Source: an uncultured Flavobacteriales bacterium (GTDB lineage: Bacteria; Bacteroidota; Bacteroidia; Flavobacteriales_G; Salibacteraceae). Taken from it: a stretch of DNA of 64,000 bases. The notes under the pieces are model-generated. The model had not been told where the DNA came from, searched no databases, and saw nothing but the letters and a program-made list of their open reading frames with translations. Where the stretch lies: the NCBI GenBank assembly GCA_937121175.1, contig CAKZKD010000003.1, forward strand, positions 124,001-188,000, in the 5' to 3' direction. Position 1 is the first letter of the stretch; each line of letters opens with the position of its first letter. Positions 12,801-18,746 of this stretch are shown here, piece after piece. Position numbers and translations under genes: made by a program.

Positions 12801-13275
12801 TGGTACTAACTATGCGGTTCTTAGAACGGATGCACCTGCTAACTCAATGTTCAATTGGAGTACTGGTGTAACTACAGACTCTGCTGAAGTTACCGATACT
12901 ACTGCCTCCACAATTTGGGTGGAAGTTACCGATACAACTACCATGTACAATTGCGCAAGTAGAGATACGGTTGAAGTAACGTACTTAGCAGTTTGTGTGA
13001 GTGTTGATGAAGCTCTTAAGAACACTGAAGCTTCTTTCTATCCTAATCCAAACAATGGAATCTTTAACTACAGATTATCTGGATTTGAAGGAATGGAAGT
13101 GAATTTAACCGTTGTTTCTATGGGGGGTCAACTGGTTTATGAAGCGTCTTTAGATAACCTTTCCGCTACTGAGAACGGAACCTTAGAATTAGACGCGTTT
13201 GAATCGGGTATATATTTTATAAATGTTTCTACGGAAAGTGGTTCTTCTACGTATAGAATTTCAATAAATAAATAA
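3892..13275 (+). CDS. Giant secreted T9SS protein: triplicated beta-helix/CARDB-like units plus Ig-like repeats
   Basis: This is a 3127-residue exported protein. A signal peptide ends near VNAQ (about residue 23). Residues ~25-275 form a nidogen-like beta-sandwich (FYG and NGLLTF motifs). From residue 364 a 533-residue unit occurs three times. Each unit has right-handed beta-helix strands rich in N, T and S and a DIDGDAR...PDIGADEF closing motif, and the first two also have a CARDB-like tail. Residues ~2040-2955 hold about ten ~75-residue Ig-like repeats of the GGTYSGTGV type, each with two conserved Cys that could pair. An SprB-like segment and one divergent Ig-like domain sit among them. 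The C-terminus from about 3045 (FYPNPNNG) is a type A T9SS sorting domain ending in YRISINK. Expected role is cell-surface adhesion or matrix; ligand unknown. It is monocistronic, with a strong terminator behind it. Confidence 0.88.
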   Translation: MKNLYQLFLIVASLAVSIQVNAQSFSYDLTKSALNVGNPGLRGTTADNTSTGSTIIHQENAGGGNTTNAWSGVVNIPFPFSFYGSPVSNFCVSKNGLLTFKTSLAGTTVATALNTNQALPSASVPDSTIAYFWEDFATSALGTNDDVHMYTLGFAPNRELFIHNFSYKMGTSSFNYFAVVLQETTNRIYIVDQNFKSTNITATVGAQLNSTTAVQFTSGLNSTAGSPNIVFGAGNQVATDNEYYILTQKQLVNNNLKLVDVYANDYCNGSDTLRAIVKNDGTNTVSTYNIGGNIASTNFTPAQYTSAIAAGATDTVIVGTYNFVAGNIANANFYTYNPNNVIDAVPGDDTLGGMYGGLTGTYTVGGTSPDYIDLNAAVNSLENNSLCGVITLHIRQGTYSALDVKQFPDASAIKSVSFRPDPSNTADVIIRSSGDALILDGANFVSFTGLTIETTSASNNAIEIKGLTENITLDSNKIIASASPSSTTSTNSAVIYNLSGAANKATNLKITNNEILNGSYGIYAYGGATTDLKLGTEINNNEITNYTYRGAMVYYTDGAQIKNNYIRHKANSYTGPSGIYVAYLDKGEISGNDILVTGTTNSYGIYMSNTDGTAGAPVQVHNNMLSLPNASTSTSNNGMYITSSTYVKAFHNSVYTKTTSTSTSAEAVYFYATTGSEFRNNAVVNDGTGRAYSVSTTPTRSNNAWFTQNATTGNQAVDATSVNVNANFFNPSTGDLHVNTAGLNDAGTPIATVTTDIDGDARSATTPDIGADEFIIITRDAAVTEVANQVFCTGANDVFAKVKNLGINTLTSLSVGWGVSTNGGSPVAQTNLVLTGINLAPGEDSLVNLGSFSFASGNSYSISAYSFSPNGLGDQKFANDTANTSGLETSLQGSFTVGGTSPDYPTIDSALSNLNSKGICGHTTLLIRQGTYPKLIVNSINGASATSILTIRPDPANTSDAIIRTTSGDALWLIGSKFITFKGLTIETTATSGNAVQISGLTENITLDSNKLIASASPSSTTSTNSAVIYNFTGAANKATNLKITNNEILNGSYSIYTYGGGTTDLQAGTEISNNEITNYTYRGVMVYYTDGAQIKNNYIRHKSNSYTVPAGIYTQYLDKGEISGNDVLVTGTTNSYGIYMTNSDGTAGDPVQIHNNMLSLPNASTSTSNNGMYITGTHVKAFHNSVYTKTTSTSTSAEAVYFYATTGSEFRNNAVVNDGTGRAYSASGTPTRSNNAWFTQNATLGNPTVDGTSINVNPNFFDPSIGDLHVNSQPLKGAGTPIASVTTDIDGDARNATTPDIGADEFILISRDAGVTEVANQVLCVGANDVFATVKNLGIDTLTSLSVGWTVATNSAAAVSQTNLVLTGINLLPGVDTVVSLGSFTFAAGNTYAFSAYSFSPNGFADQKLENDTASMSGLKTGISGTFTVGGTSPDFATLNLAVSALDNGICGPVTFNVRQGTYNEQVSISNVNGGAMSWVTFQGDPANTADAHISFGSDNVWKITNSSYIRLDGLSLEMTGLANVLEFSGMNNHITLNDNKFEGYNTTTNSTNYHIIYDPSGATNMIDNITITNNEIVNGAYGVYMNGTSTTVQQDSIIITGNDFVEHGEGGVYLYYAKNSLIDNNDLSSRAGLSSSYGIYAYYAATTDITNNTIMLRSSTTSYGNGLYMSNCRGTAGNRSLVANNMVAMMDPSTNSTHRNYFSGCNYNDIVNNSFYARRNSTSTIGGAVYLTSGTNLTFQNNSIYNNGDGYALDLATTAGHTRDYNNVFSTGTNGHVTGGTIGTNSISLDPVYVNNASPTTVDLHAASAVLDGLGTPLAFVTEDIDGDTRNATTPDIGADEFNASKDVRISNYTLPSGPCYSDADTVWIELKNAGIFTLDFSVDNFTGYYNVSNASSQSGSRVYNSGTLAAGATVTDYIILDFSNRNTHDIELFLSSTWDADNSNDTVRVSLEVTKPDVPNIANNTFCDGDSLNFAASIAGGVNYSWYSDSLLTSSVGSGAMINLGFASSSTPDYWVTATGSNGCEGLSTKVTSTVNALPTVSFASVGNVCESNSSISLSATPSGGTFSGTGVSGSSANAGSMSTGNNVLTYTYTDGNSCTNSDTSLAIVNLNPTVNATFTNLTSCTVDNASISISASGGTGTYTYSNNAGSSFQSSNSFTGLGSGSYTVVVNDGVCEVTDSIYTAAAPSAPPSPSASNGGTYCDGATLNNLTGAFGTGGGAGSLKWFTDGAFTQSVGTGTSVAPLDSIGTIVYFVIEEDAGCKSAADTVSVTIDTVPVVNHPAVSAICDNEAPISLTGGSPTGGAYSGTGVSGSSFDPSVATAGNHNIVYTYTDGNNCSEDDTITITVNGSTAVSLSALSNTCDNASAVALTGTPTGGTFTGTGVSGSNFNPTTAGANTHSVIYSFTNTDNCTTTDTQSVVVNSAPSVSISSIAAACLDASPIALSGLPTGTGGIFSGAGVSGSSLSPTMATAGTHSITYSYTDANSCTDSASTNAVVNALPVVTASALSNICGNDAAMTLSNGSATPAGGTGTYVGSGVTSGVFNPSSVTSGATYSLGYAYVDLNGCTDTDFASIFVDTVPTVTASAIADMCADTADFALSNGLPAGGSYLGTNVTAGSFSAGSAGAGAATVNYSFADLNGCADTATFTITVKALPVVSFTNPANVCANDTAFGLSSGTPVGGTYSGTVVTAGRVNPAAIGSGSYNLRYDFTNTQGCKNSDTAVIVVDTVPVVTSTAISNACDGDASITLSFGLPSGGVYSLNGTTLSSYAPTAATVDTIMYVFTDGNGCSDMTTETITVNALPTVTLSALSAVCANTPSFSLSGGAPTGGTYSGTGVAAGSFDGSTATAGTYKITYEFTDANNCVNIDTQNIVVNTVDAASLTLMTGICSNDTVQALTGGLPAGGVYSGSAVNGNGEIDPLLATSSNVSVTYTFTNANNCVDSASQMVMIVAPPVFSITGEKEGCGTNYAVLRTDAPANSMFNWSTGVTTDSAEVTDTTASTIWVEVTDTTTMYNCASRDTVEVTYLAVCVSVDEALKNTEASFYPNPNNGIFNYRLSGFEGMEVNLTVVSMGGQLVYEASLDNLSATENGTLELDAFESGIYFINVSTESGSSTYRISINK
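4981..9425 (+). repeat. Three in-gene units, exact 1599-bp period
   Basis: The VGGTSPD codons begin at 4981, 6580 and 8179, a spacing of 1599 bp (533 codons) both times. Units 1 and 2 are very similar at protein level, with long identical blocks such as LKITNNEILNGSY. Their DNA differs at many third-codon positions, so the duplication is not recent. Unit 3 keeps the architecture but is much more diverged, and lacks the complete CARDB-like tail. Confidence 0.85.
10015..12763 (+). repeat. Tandem Ig/PKD-like repeats in the giant T9SS protein
   Basis: About ten copies of a ~75-residue module occur here. Each has a Cys about 12 residues in (for example NTCDNAS), a central GG.(Y/F).GTGV turn, and a second Cys in a motif like NNC...DT. 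One SprB-like and one divergent Ig-like domain follow the first copy. The copies are diverged at DNA level, so this is an old protein-repeat array rather than satellite DNA. Confidence 0.8.
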
Positions 13276-13296
13276 GTTAGTTAATTCATATCAAAC

Positions 13297-13330
13297 AAAA
13301 AAGCCGCTACATAGCGGCATTTTTGTTTTT
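13297..13330 (+). terminator. Rho-independent terminator of the giant T9SS gene
   Basis: GCCGCT-ACAT-AGCGGC forms a perfect 6-bp GC-rich stem with a 4-base loop, flanked by A-runs upstream and ATTTTTGTTTTT downstream. It lies just after the stop codon. Confidence 0.85.
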
Positions 13331-13414
13331 AGAATTTATGAGTAGCGACGTTGGTGATGTTAAATGGTGTTGCAGAATAATTTTGGAAAACGTAGAATGT
13401 TAGACTTGTATAGT

Positions 13415-13476
13415 TATCCTGAAATCTAATCAGCACGTCTCTAAATTAATCTACACTGCAATCTAATTTCAGGATA
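13415..13476. repeat. 11-bp inverted repeat between convergent genes
   Basis: TATCCTGAAAT (13415-13425) and ATTTCAGGATA (13466-13476) are perfect reverse complements with a 40-base loop. ATCTAAT is also present near both arms as a direct repeat. It lies just past the hemN stop and has no T-tract, so a terminator role is uncertain. Confidence 0.4.
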
Positions 13477-13482
13477 TTTCCG

Positions 13483-14847
13483 TCATATAGTGCCTGAAAA
13501 TAGCTGTTGGTTAGGTTGCTTTTGGTGCAGACGAAGGTCAAACGCCATACAAATATTCCGAACGAATTTTTGCCCCATTTCTGTAACTATTAGCTTATTG
13601 CCTAGAATACTGCATAAGCCGTCAGATTCCATTTCGGCAAGCCTATCCATAATCACGTTCATTTTTAATAATTCGTACTCTGTTGTGCACCATTCGGTCT
13701 CAAAATGACACATCAGATTCAGAATGTGACGACGAATATGAAGGTCTGTTTTGCTCAAAAAGTGACCTTTAAAAACCGGTAGCTCCGAATTGTCTATCAA
13801 TCGTTCATATTCCTTAATGGTTTTTACATTCTGAGCGAATGCAGTCCAACTATCGCTGATCGAAGAAACCCCTATACCAATCATTAATTCGGTATGAGCC
13901 GTGGTATAACCCATAAAGTTTCTATGGAGCTTTTTAGACTGAACAGATTTACTCAAATCATCTGTTTTTAAAGCGAAATGATCCATACCAATTTCTACAA
14001 AATCGGCTTCTTCAAGTAACTGTTTACCCAATTCATACAATGCTCGTTTTTCGCTATCGGTTGGCAAATCTTTTTCGGAGTAAAGTCGCTGAGCTTTACT
14101 CACCCATGGAACGTGAGCATAACTGTAATAAGCAATTCTATCAGGTTTTAAGTCTATAGTTTCGGTGATAGTATTTTCAATGCTTTCAATAGTTTGTTTT
14201 GGTAATCCGAATATCAAATCGAAGTTAATACTGGTATATCCTATTGTTCTAGCATTTTGCACGACAGTAGCCACTTCTTCAACAGACTGGTATCGGTTTA
14301 TGACTCGTTGCACTTCGGGGTTAAAATCTTGTACGCCCAAACTCAGTCTTTTGAATCCAAGTTTGAATAGGGTTTCTAATTTTTCAGAGGTGGTGCTAGC
14401 AGGATGGGCTTCAAAACTAAATTCACTTTTTGAATTGGTTAATGAATTCTCCAGAATCCCTTCAATAAGCAGTTTCAGGTTTTGAGCGCTGAAAAATGTT
14501 GGAGTTCCACCACCTAAATGCAATTCTCTAAGAATTGGCTTTTCAGGTAGGAAATCACAATAGAGTTGCCACTCTTTTAAGACTCGTTCTATGTAGGGTT
14601 GTTCTACAGCATGTTGGGTGGTGATTTTTTTGTTGCATCCGCAGTAATGACATAAATGCTCACAGTAAGGTAAGTGAATGTACAGGCTAATTCCTTCAGT
14701 TGAATTGGTGGCCGAAAAAGTATCTATTACATTCGACTTCCACTTGTTCATATCAAAACCATGAGTTTCTTCCCAATAGGGTACTGTAGGATAGGAGGTG
14801 TACCTTGGTCCAGGTACATTATATTTTCTAATTAGCGCCTTGTTCAT
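13483..14847 (-). CDS. hemN: Oxygen-independent coproporphyrinogen III oxidase (HemN)
   Basis: This radical-SAM enzyme converts coproporphyrinogen III to protoporphyrinogen IX without oxygen, supplying heme at low O2 in the cytoplasm. The start MNKALIRKYNVPGPRYTSYP matches HemN N-termini. The cluster-binding motif CEHLCHYCGC holds the CxxxCxxC that ligates the 4Fe-4S cluster, with the extra Cys seen in true HemN rather than HemW. LHLGGGTPTF follows. Length (454 aa) is normal. I start at ATG 14847, not the track's 14865, by family alignment. An FNR-like palindrome is centred 44 bp upstream, matching one in front of the cbb3 operon in this window, so induction under microaerobic conditions is likely. 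Confidence 0.93.
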   Translation of the reverse strand: MNKALIRKYNVPGPRYTSYPTVPYWEETHGFDMNKWKSNVIDTFSATNSTEGISLYIHLPYCEHLCHYCGCNKKITTQHAVEQPYIERVLKEWQLYCDFLPEKPILRELHLGGGTPTFFSAQNLKLLIEGILENSLTNSKSEFSFEAHPASTTSEKLETLFKLGFKRLSLGVQDFNPEVQRVINRYQSVEEVATVVQNARTIGYTSINFDLIFGLPKQTIESIENTITETIDLKPDRIAYYSYAHVPWVSKAQRLYSEKDLPTDSEKRALYELGKQLLEEADFVEIGMDHFALKTDDLSKSVQSKKLHRNFMGYTTAHTELMIGIGVSSISDSWTAFAQNVKTIKEYERLIDNSELPVFKGHFLSKTDLHIRRHILNLMCHFETEWCTTEYELLKMNVIMDRLAEMESDGLCSILGNKLIVTEMGQKFVRNICMAFDLRLHQKQPNQQLFSGTI

Positions 14848-14884
14848 AGAAAAACAAAGTACCATCAGAATACAACAAAAAGAC

Positions 14885-14898
14885 TTGATTTAAGTCAG
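14885..14898. promoter_or_regulatory. FNR/FixK-like palindrome upstream of hemN
   Basis: TTGATTTAAGTCAG resembles the FNR consensus TTGAT-N4-ATCAA and is one base different from the site at 34982-34995 before ccoS. On the minus strand a weak -7 box (GTACTTTG) lies about 33 bases downstream of its centre. That spacing fits a class II activator site near -41.5. Confidence 0.6.
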
Positions 14899-14920
14899 TT
14901 TACGAGCAGATTTTTACTCG

Positions 14921-17077
14921 TTATTTGATCAAGTTCATTTCCTCTACTAAATGTCCTGAATCGGCATATTTATCGACAATAAACAGTACATAACGGATGT
15001 CCACCATAATGTTTCTGCATATAGTAGGGTCGAACATAATATCGCTCATGGTACTTTCCCAAGTACGGTCAAAATTTAATCCAATCAATTCACCGTTTCC
15101 ATTTAATGCTGGGCTTCCAGAATTTCCACCCGTGGTATGATTTGAAGCAATAAAACACACGTGCATTTTGCCATCAGAATCAGCATATTGTCCGTAATCT
15201 TTGTTCTCAATTAGAGTAACTAGTTTTTTTGGAACAGTAAATTCTTTCGTAGTATCTTTTTTAGCCAAAATTCCTTCTGTGGTTGTGAATGGGTAGTATT
15301 TCACACCATCCTTTGGCTCATAGCCATCCACTTTGCCGTAAGCAATCCTCAACGTGCTATTTGCATCTGGGTAGTATTTTTTATCTTTTGGTAGCAATGT
15401 CATTAAACCTTCCATGTAGGTTCTATTCAGTAAATTCAGTTCGTTGTTCAATCGAACTAGTTCTGGTCTTATGTTCTTCTGGTAATTGTTGTACAAACTC
15501 ATGCAAAGTTTGTAGGCTGGATCTTTTTGGATTTTTTTGAATGATTTTTCTCCTTTGTATTTATCTAAAAACGCATTCACTTTTTCTAACGAAGTAAAGT
15601 TTGATTTCTTGAATAGCCTAGCTGCATATTTTTCATAATCTCCTCCAAAATCATCTTCTACAGTTGCGTAAATGGCTGCTCGTTTAGTTTCATCCAAAAC
15701 AGATAAATATTGTTTTAACATGGCACCGAGTAACTTTTGGTCGGTAGCATCGTGGTAGTTTTTAAAATGTCCTTTTGCAGATTTCTTTAAACCCTCAAGT
15801 GTTTTCTCAAGATCTTCAGGTTTGAGTTTTTCCGGGTTCAATTTATTGAAGTTCATGGCAAACCGAATGACCTCAGGGCCGTAATAATAGATTTCAATAA
15901 ACATGTCCCAGCTGAAAGCATAAGGCTCTATCTCTTTATATAGGACTTCGAACTTATTCAGAATCTTGGTGTATTTAAGTCCGTGCTTGGGAATACTCAT
16001 ATTGGCATTTGCTAAAAACCGTTTCTCTAATTCTTGTTTTTTGGCAATTGCATCATTGGCAATTAGACCTTTATTTTGGCCAATCCATTTTTTCCAGGCG
16101 TTTGCAATTCTAGATTGTTTTGCGGCGTATTGAATTCTGACCTTATCGCTAGTTTTCATAGATGCCCCTATTATATCTAATGATATGTCTCTCATTTTTA
16201 TTCTATTTGGATTTTGTTTTTTGATCGTGTATTCCACCGCGTATGAGGTCAAATATTCACTTGTTCTACCAGGGAAACCGTAAATCATGGTAAAATCTCC
16301 TGGTTTAGTTCCATTCATATTAATGGGTAAAGAGTACCTTGGTTTGTAAGGAACATTATCGTCTGAAATATCCGCCGGCTTATTGTCTTTATCTGCATAA
16401 ATTCTGAACATGGAGAAATCTCCAGTGTGCCGCGGCCAAACCCAATTATCGGTATCAAACCCAAATTTCCCTATGGAAGAGGGAGGCGCACCAACCAATC
16501 TAACGTCATTGTACTTTTCCGTAAGAAACATATAATACTGATTGCCATAAAAGAATGGTCTTATAATGTACTCGTAGTGGGTTCCTTCTACAGCAGATTT
16601 TCCAATGACCTTGATAGTTGAATCTATAATAGCTTGCCTTTTCGCCTCTGGCATTCCATCTCGTGTATTTGCAAGTACCTTTTTTGTAACATCTTCTATT
16701 TTAATTATAAACGTTGCAAAAAGGTTAGGGTTTTTCAATTCTTCTTCTTTAGATTTTGCCCAAAACCCGTTGGTCAAATAGTCATTCTCTACTGAACTAT
16801 GCGTTTGAATTTGGTAGTAACCGCAATGATGGTTGGTTAGCAATAATCCGTTATCGCTAATCATTTCAGCTGTGCAACCGCCATTAAAATGGACAATGGC
16901 ATCTTTTAAACTTGATTTATTGAAATTGTAGAGGTCTTCCGCCGAAAGCTTCATTCCCATACTTTGCATATCAGATTCCACCAAGTTTTTAATTAAGGAA
17001 GGAATCCACATTCCTTCTTTTGCTCTTGAAGAGAATGTAAGGCCGAGAAGTAATACTGCTATGCAAAATTGTTTCAT
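14921..17077 (-). CDS. dpp11: S46 family dipeptidyl peptidase, DPP11-like
   Basis: This is an S46 serine exopeptidase that removes dipeptides from the N-terminus of oligopeptides, normally in the periplasm. A signal peptide occupies residues 1-19 (cleavage near SSRA-KEG). The catalytic His lies in LLTNHHCGYY and the catalytic Ser in TGGNSGSPALNGNGEL. The following GLNFDRTWE carries Arg at the position that is Arg in Porphyromonas DPP11 and Gly in DPP7. This predicts preference for Asp/Glu at P1 (known for the family; applied here by inference). Length (718 aa) is full. It lies upstream of hemN in the same direction with no obvious terminator between, so some read-through is possible. With DPP4 and the POT transporter in this window it suggests peptide catabolism. 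Confidence 0.9.
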   Translation of the reverse strand: MKQFCIAVLLLGLTFSSRAKEGMWIPSLIKNLVESDMQSMGMKLSAEDLYNFNKSSLKDAIVHFNGGCTAEMISDNGLLLTNHHCGYYQIQTHSSVENDYLTNGFWAKSKEEELKNPNLFATFIIKIEDVTKKVLANTRDGMPEAKRQAIIDSTIKVIGKSAVEGTHYEYIIRPFFYGNQYYMFLTEKYNDVRLVGAPPSSIGKFGFDTDNWVWPRHTGDFSMFRIYADKDNKPADISDDNVPYKPRYSLPINMNGTKPGDFTMIYGFPGRTSEYLTSYAVEYTIKKQNPNRIKMRDISLDIIGASMKTSDKVRIQYAAKQSRIANAWKKWIGQNKGLIANDAIAKKQELEKRFLANANMSIPKHGLKYTKILNKFEVLYKEIEPYAFSWDMFIEIYYYGPEVIRFAMNFNKLNPEKLKPEDLEKTLEGLKKSAKGHFKNYHDATDQKLLGAMLKQYLSVLDETKRAAIYATVEDDFGGDYEKYAARLFKKSNFTSLEKVNAFLDKYKGEKSFKKIQKDPAYKLCMSLYNNYQKNIRPELVRLNNELNLLNRTYMEGLMTLLPKDKKYYPDANSTLRIAYGKVDGYEPKDGVKYYPFTTTEGILAKKDTTKEFTVPKKLVTLIENKDYGQYADSDGKMHVCFIASNHTTGGNSGSPALNGNGELIGLNFDRTWESTMSDIMFDPTICRNIMVDIRYVLFIVDKYADSGHLVEEMNLIK

Positions 17078-17250
17078 GATAATTAATTTTTCGCGAAGCT
17101 AAACAATTCAATAGAGACGTTTGCCACTAGAATTTTATCTGCGTATGGTATTGGAAAGATCATTTAGAGAGGTATGTTTGGTGTGAAATAGATCGTAATA
17201 AGTGCTTGATATAGCCTGTAAACCTTGATTTTCATTGAATTGGAAGGGTG

Positions 17251-17290
17251 TTTATTAACAAATGGACTGTTTTATTAACAAAACCACCTG
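17251..17290 (+). repeat. Two tandem 20-bp direct repeats upstream of hup
   Basis: TTTATTAACAAATGGACTGT is followed directly by TTTATTAACAAAACCACCTG. The first 12 bases are identical, and the period is 20 bp, about two helical turns. The array ends 38 bp before the hup -7 box, a position suited to an activator or architectural-protein site. Confidence 0.6.
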
Positions 17291-17328
17291 TTTTGCCCGC
17301 TATCCCTTTAGCCGTGTAGTATTTCCTA

Positions 17329-17336
17329 TATTTTTG
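17329..17336 (+). promoter_or_regulatory. TAnnTTTG -7 box for hup
   Basis: TATTTTTG is a perfect match to the Bacteroidota -7 consensus, giving a leader of about 35-40 bases before the ATG at 17380. There is no TTG at the usual -33 spacing. Confidence 0.5.
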
Positions 17337-17379
17337 GTCACGAATTAATTAATTATTAACTACAAAATACATTAACAAG

Positions 17380-17652
17380 ATGAACAAGTCTGAATTAATC
17401 GAAGCAATGGCTGACAGCGCAGGAATTTCTAAAGCTGACGCTAAAAGAGCATTAGATGGATTTATTGGTGCAACTACTACTACGTTGAAAAAAGGTGGAA
17501 GAGTAGCATTAGTAGGTTTTGGATCTTTCTCAGTATCTAACCGTTCTGCTAGAACAGGTCGTAACCCACAAACAGGAAAGGAAATTCAAATTGCAGCAAA
17601 AAATGTTGTAAAATTCAAAGCTGGTGCTGAACTATCTGGTTCTGTAAACTAA
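17380..17652 (+). CDS. hup: HU family DNA-binding protein
   Basis: HU is a small dimeric nucleoid protein that bends and compacts DNA. The 90-residue sequence begins [15 protein letters not shown]. It contains the family signature [21 protein letters not shown] in the DNA-binding arm and ends with the usual FKAGAEL region. Full length. It is transcribed alone: its own -7 box and 20-bp repeats lie upstream and a strong terminator follows. The next gene downstream encodes another very basic protein. Confidence 0.95.
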   Translation: MNKSELIEAMADSAGISKADAKRALDGFIGATTTTLKKGGRVALVGFGSFSVSNRSARTGRNPQTGKEIQIAAKNVVKFKAGAELSGSVN

Positions 17653-17671
17653 GCGAAAGTCTTTTTATAAG

Positions 17672-17705
17672 AAACCCGTGCTAGTGTTCTAGTACGGGTT
17701 TTTTT
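17672..17705 (+). terminator. Terminator after hup
   Basis: AAACCCGTGCTAG-TGTT-CTAGTACGGGTTT forms a 13-bp stem with one G-T wobble and a four-base loop, followed by a T-run. Confidence 0.9.
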
Positions 17706-17791
17706 GTGCATTATTTTCGCGAAATACATTTCATTCTTGCTCTGTTCAGCTATTTTGTCTAATTTGGTTGACCTTAAAATAAAATTAAGCA

Positions 17792-18067
17792 ATGGGTAAA
17801 GGAGATAAGAAATCAGGTAGAGGAAAACGAGCTAGACGTTCATACGGAAATACTAGAAAACGTTCTAGGGATATAACCACACAGGCAGAAAGAGATAATT
17901 TGGTCAAAAAGGAGAAGGCTGAGAAAAAGGCGAAGAAAGCCCCTGCTGAGGCAGAACAAGCTGAAGAGCCCAAGGCGAAAAAAGTAGCGCCTGCTAAAAA
18001 AGCTGCCGCTAAAAAAGCACCAGCAAAAAAAACTGCTACTAAAAAGGCAGCCGAGAAAAAAGATTAG
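17792..18067 (+). CDS. bTHX-type 30S ribosomal protein with a Lys/Ala-rich histone H1-like tail
   Basis: The first ~25 residues, MGKGDKKSGRGKRARRSYGN, match the small 30S protein THX (bTHX), which sits in a cavity in the 30S head; Bacteroidota versions start MGKGD.K. THX is normally under about 60 residues. Here the protein continues to 91 residues with an acidic/basic linker (AEAEQAEEPKAKK) and a tail of AKKA/PAKK repeats like histone H1 or Hc1 proteins. The tail could bind rRNA or DNA. Start at ATG 17792. It is flanked by strong terminators on both sides, so it is its own unit. The THX call is good; the function of the tail is inference. Confidence 0.72.
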   Translation: MGKGDKKSGRGKRARRSYGNTRKRSRDITTQAERDNLVKKEKAEKKAKKAPAEAEQAEEPKAKKVAPAKKAAAKKAPAKKTATKKAAEKKD

Positions 18068-18087
18068 AACTTTTAAAAACTCATTTA

Positions 18088-18126
18088 AAGGTCTTGTTTG
18101 TGAAATTCAAACAAGACCTTTTTTTT
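18088..18126 (+). terminator. Terminator after the bTHX-like gene
   Basis: AAGGTCTTGTTTG-TGAAATT-CAAACAAGACCTT is a perfect 13-bp stem with a 7-base loop and a run of T. Confidence 0.92.
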
Positions 18127-18179
18127 GTTTAAAATGTACTTGTACGTTCGTGAATTACACCCGAGCATATCAAATATTC

Positions 18180-18187
18180 TACATTTG
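18180..18187 (+). promoter_or_regulatory. TAnnTTTG -7 box for the DUF4199/glycosyltransferase pair
   Basis: TACATTTG is a perfect -7 match 27 bases before the ATG at 18215 and follows the previous terminator. No clear -33 element. Confidence 0.5.
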
Positions 18188-18214
18188 CGAATTGATAGAA
18201 TTAATTAAAGGATT

Positions 18215-18742
18215 ATGACGATAAGTAAAAATATGAATGCTTTAATGAACTATGGTGGTGTTCTAGGAGTGGCGCTAGTCGTAGTAGCATTAGTAGTTTA
18301 TATCTTGGGGTTAGAGCAGGATGGGGTTGTAGCAAATGTATTTACCTATACCATTATCATAGGTGGGCTTTTCTTTTTCATGAAAAAGTATCGTGATGAA
18401 CAAAGTGAGGGTTACGTTTCGTTTGGTGCAGCGTTAGGTTCTGGTTCTCTTATGATGCTTTTTGCTGGAATTATTGGGACATTTTACAATTGGCTGTCAC
18501 TGTCTTTTTTGTATCCTGAAATGGTGGAGAAAGTAAAAGAAAAATCCTACGAACAATACATTTCAATGGGAATGTCAGAAGAAGCAGCTATTGACGCACT
18601 TAATCAAGCAATTCCTTATTTGACACCAGGTTGGATGGCTTTTTTCGGTTTTTTTGGATATATAATTATGGGTGTTATTTTTTCATTGATAATTTCGTTT
18701 TTTATAAAACGAGAAAATCCGAACCCTTTTCAAGAAGTTTAG
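18215..18742 (+). CDS. DUF4199 family membrane protein
   Basis: This 175-residue protein has four hydrophobic segments (about residues 13-33, 42-57, 73-92 and 141-165) and a short cytoplasmic C-terminus. The pattern FFFMKKYRDE...GYVSFGAALG is typical of DUF4199, a Bacteroidota family of unknown function. The charged stretch between TM3 and TM4 (MVEKVKEKSYEQYI) is also typical. It is followed after four bases by a GT2 glycosyltransferase with a TTG start. That pairing is common in the phylum and suggests translational coupling and a shared envelope role. Confidence 0.8.
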   Translation: MTISKNMNALMNYGGVLGVALVVVALVVYILGLEQDGVVANVFTYTIIIGGLFFFMKKYRDEQSEGYVSFGAALGSGSLMMLFAGIIGTFYNWLSLSFLYPEMVEKVKEKSYEQYISMGMSEEAAIDALNQAIPYLTPGWMAFFGFFGYIIMGVIFSLIISFFIKRENPNPFQEV

Positions 18743-18746
18743 TCCA

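Larger units (their letters stand above)
17078..17379. other. 302-bp divergent intergenic region between dpp11-like gene and hup
   Basis: It contains no gene. It holds the 20-bp direct repeat (17251-17290) and the hup -7 box (17329-17336). I found no clear -7 box for the dpp11-like gene on the minus strand. Confidence 0.6.
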
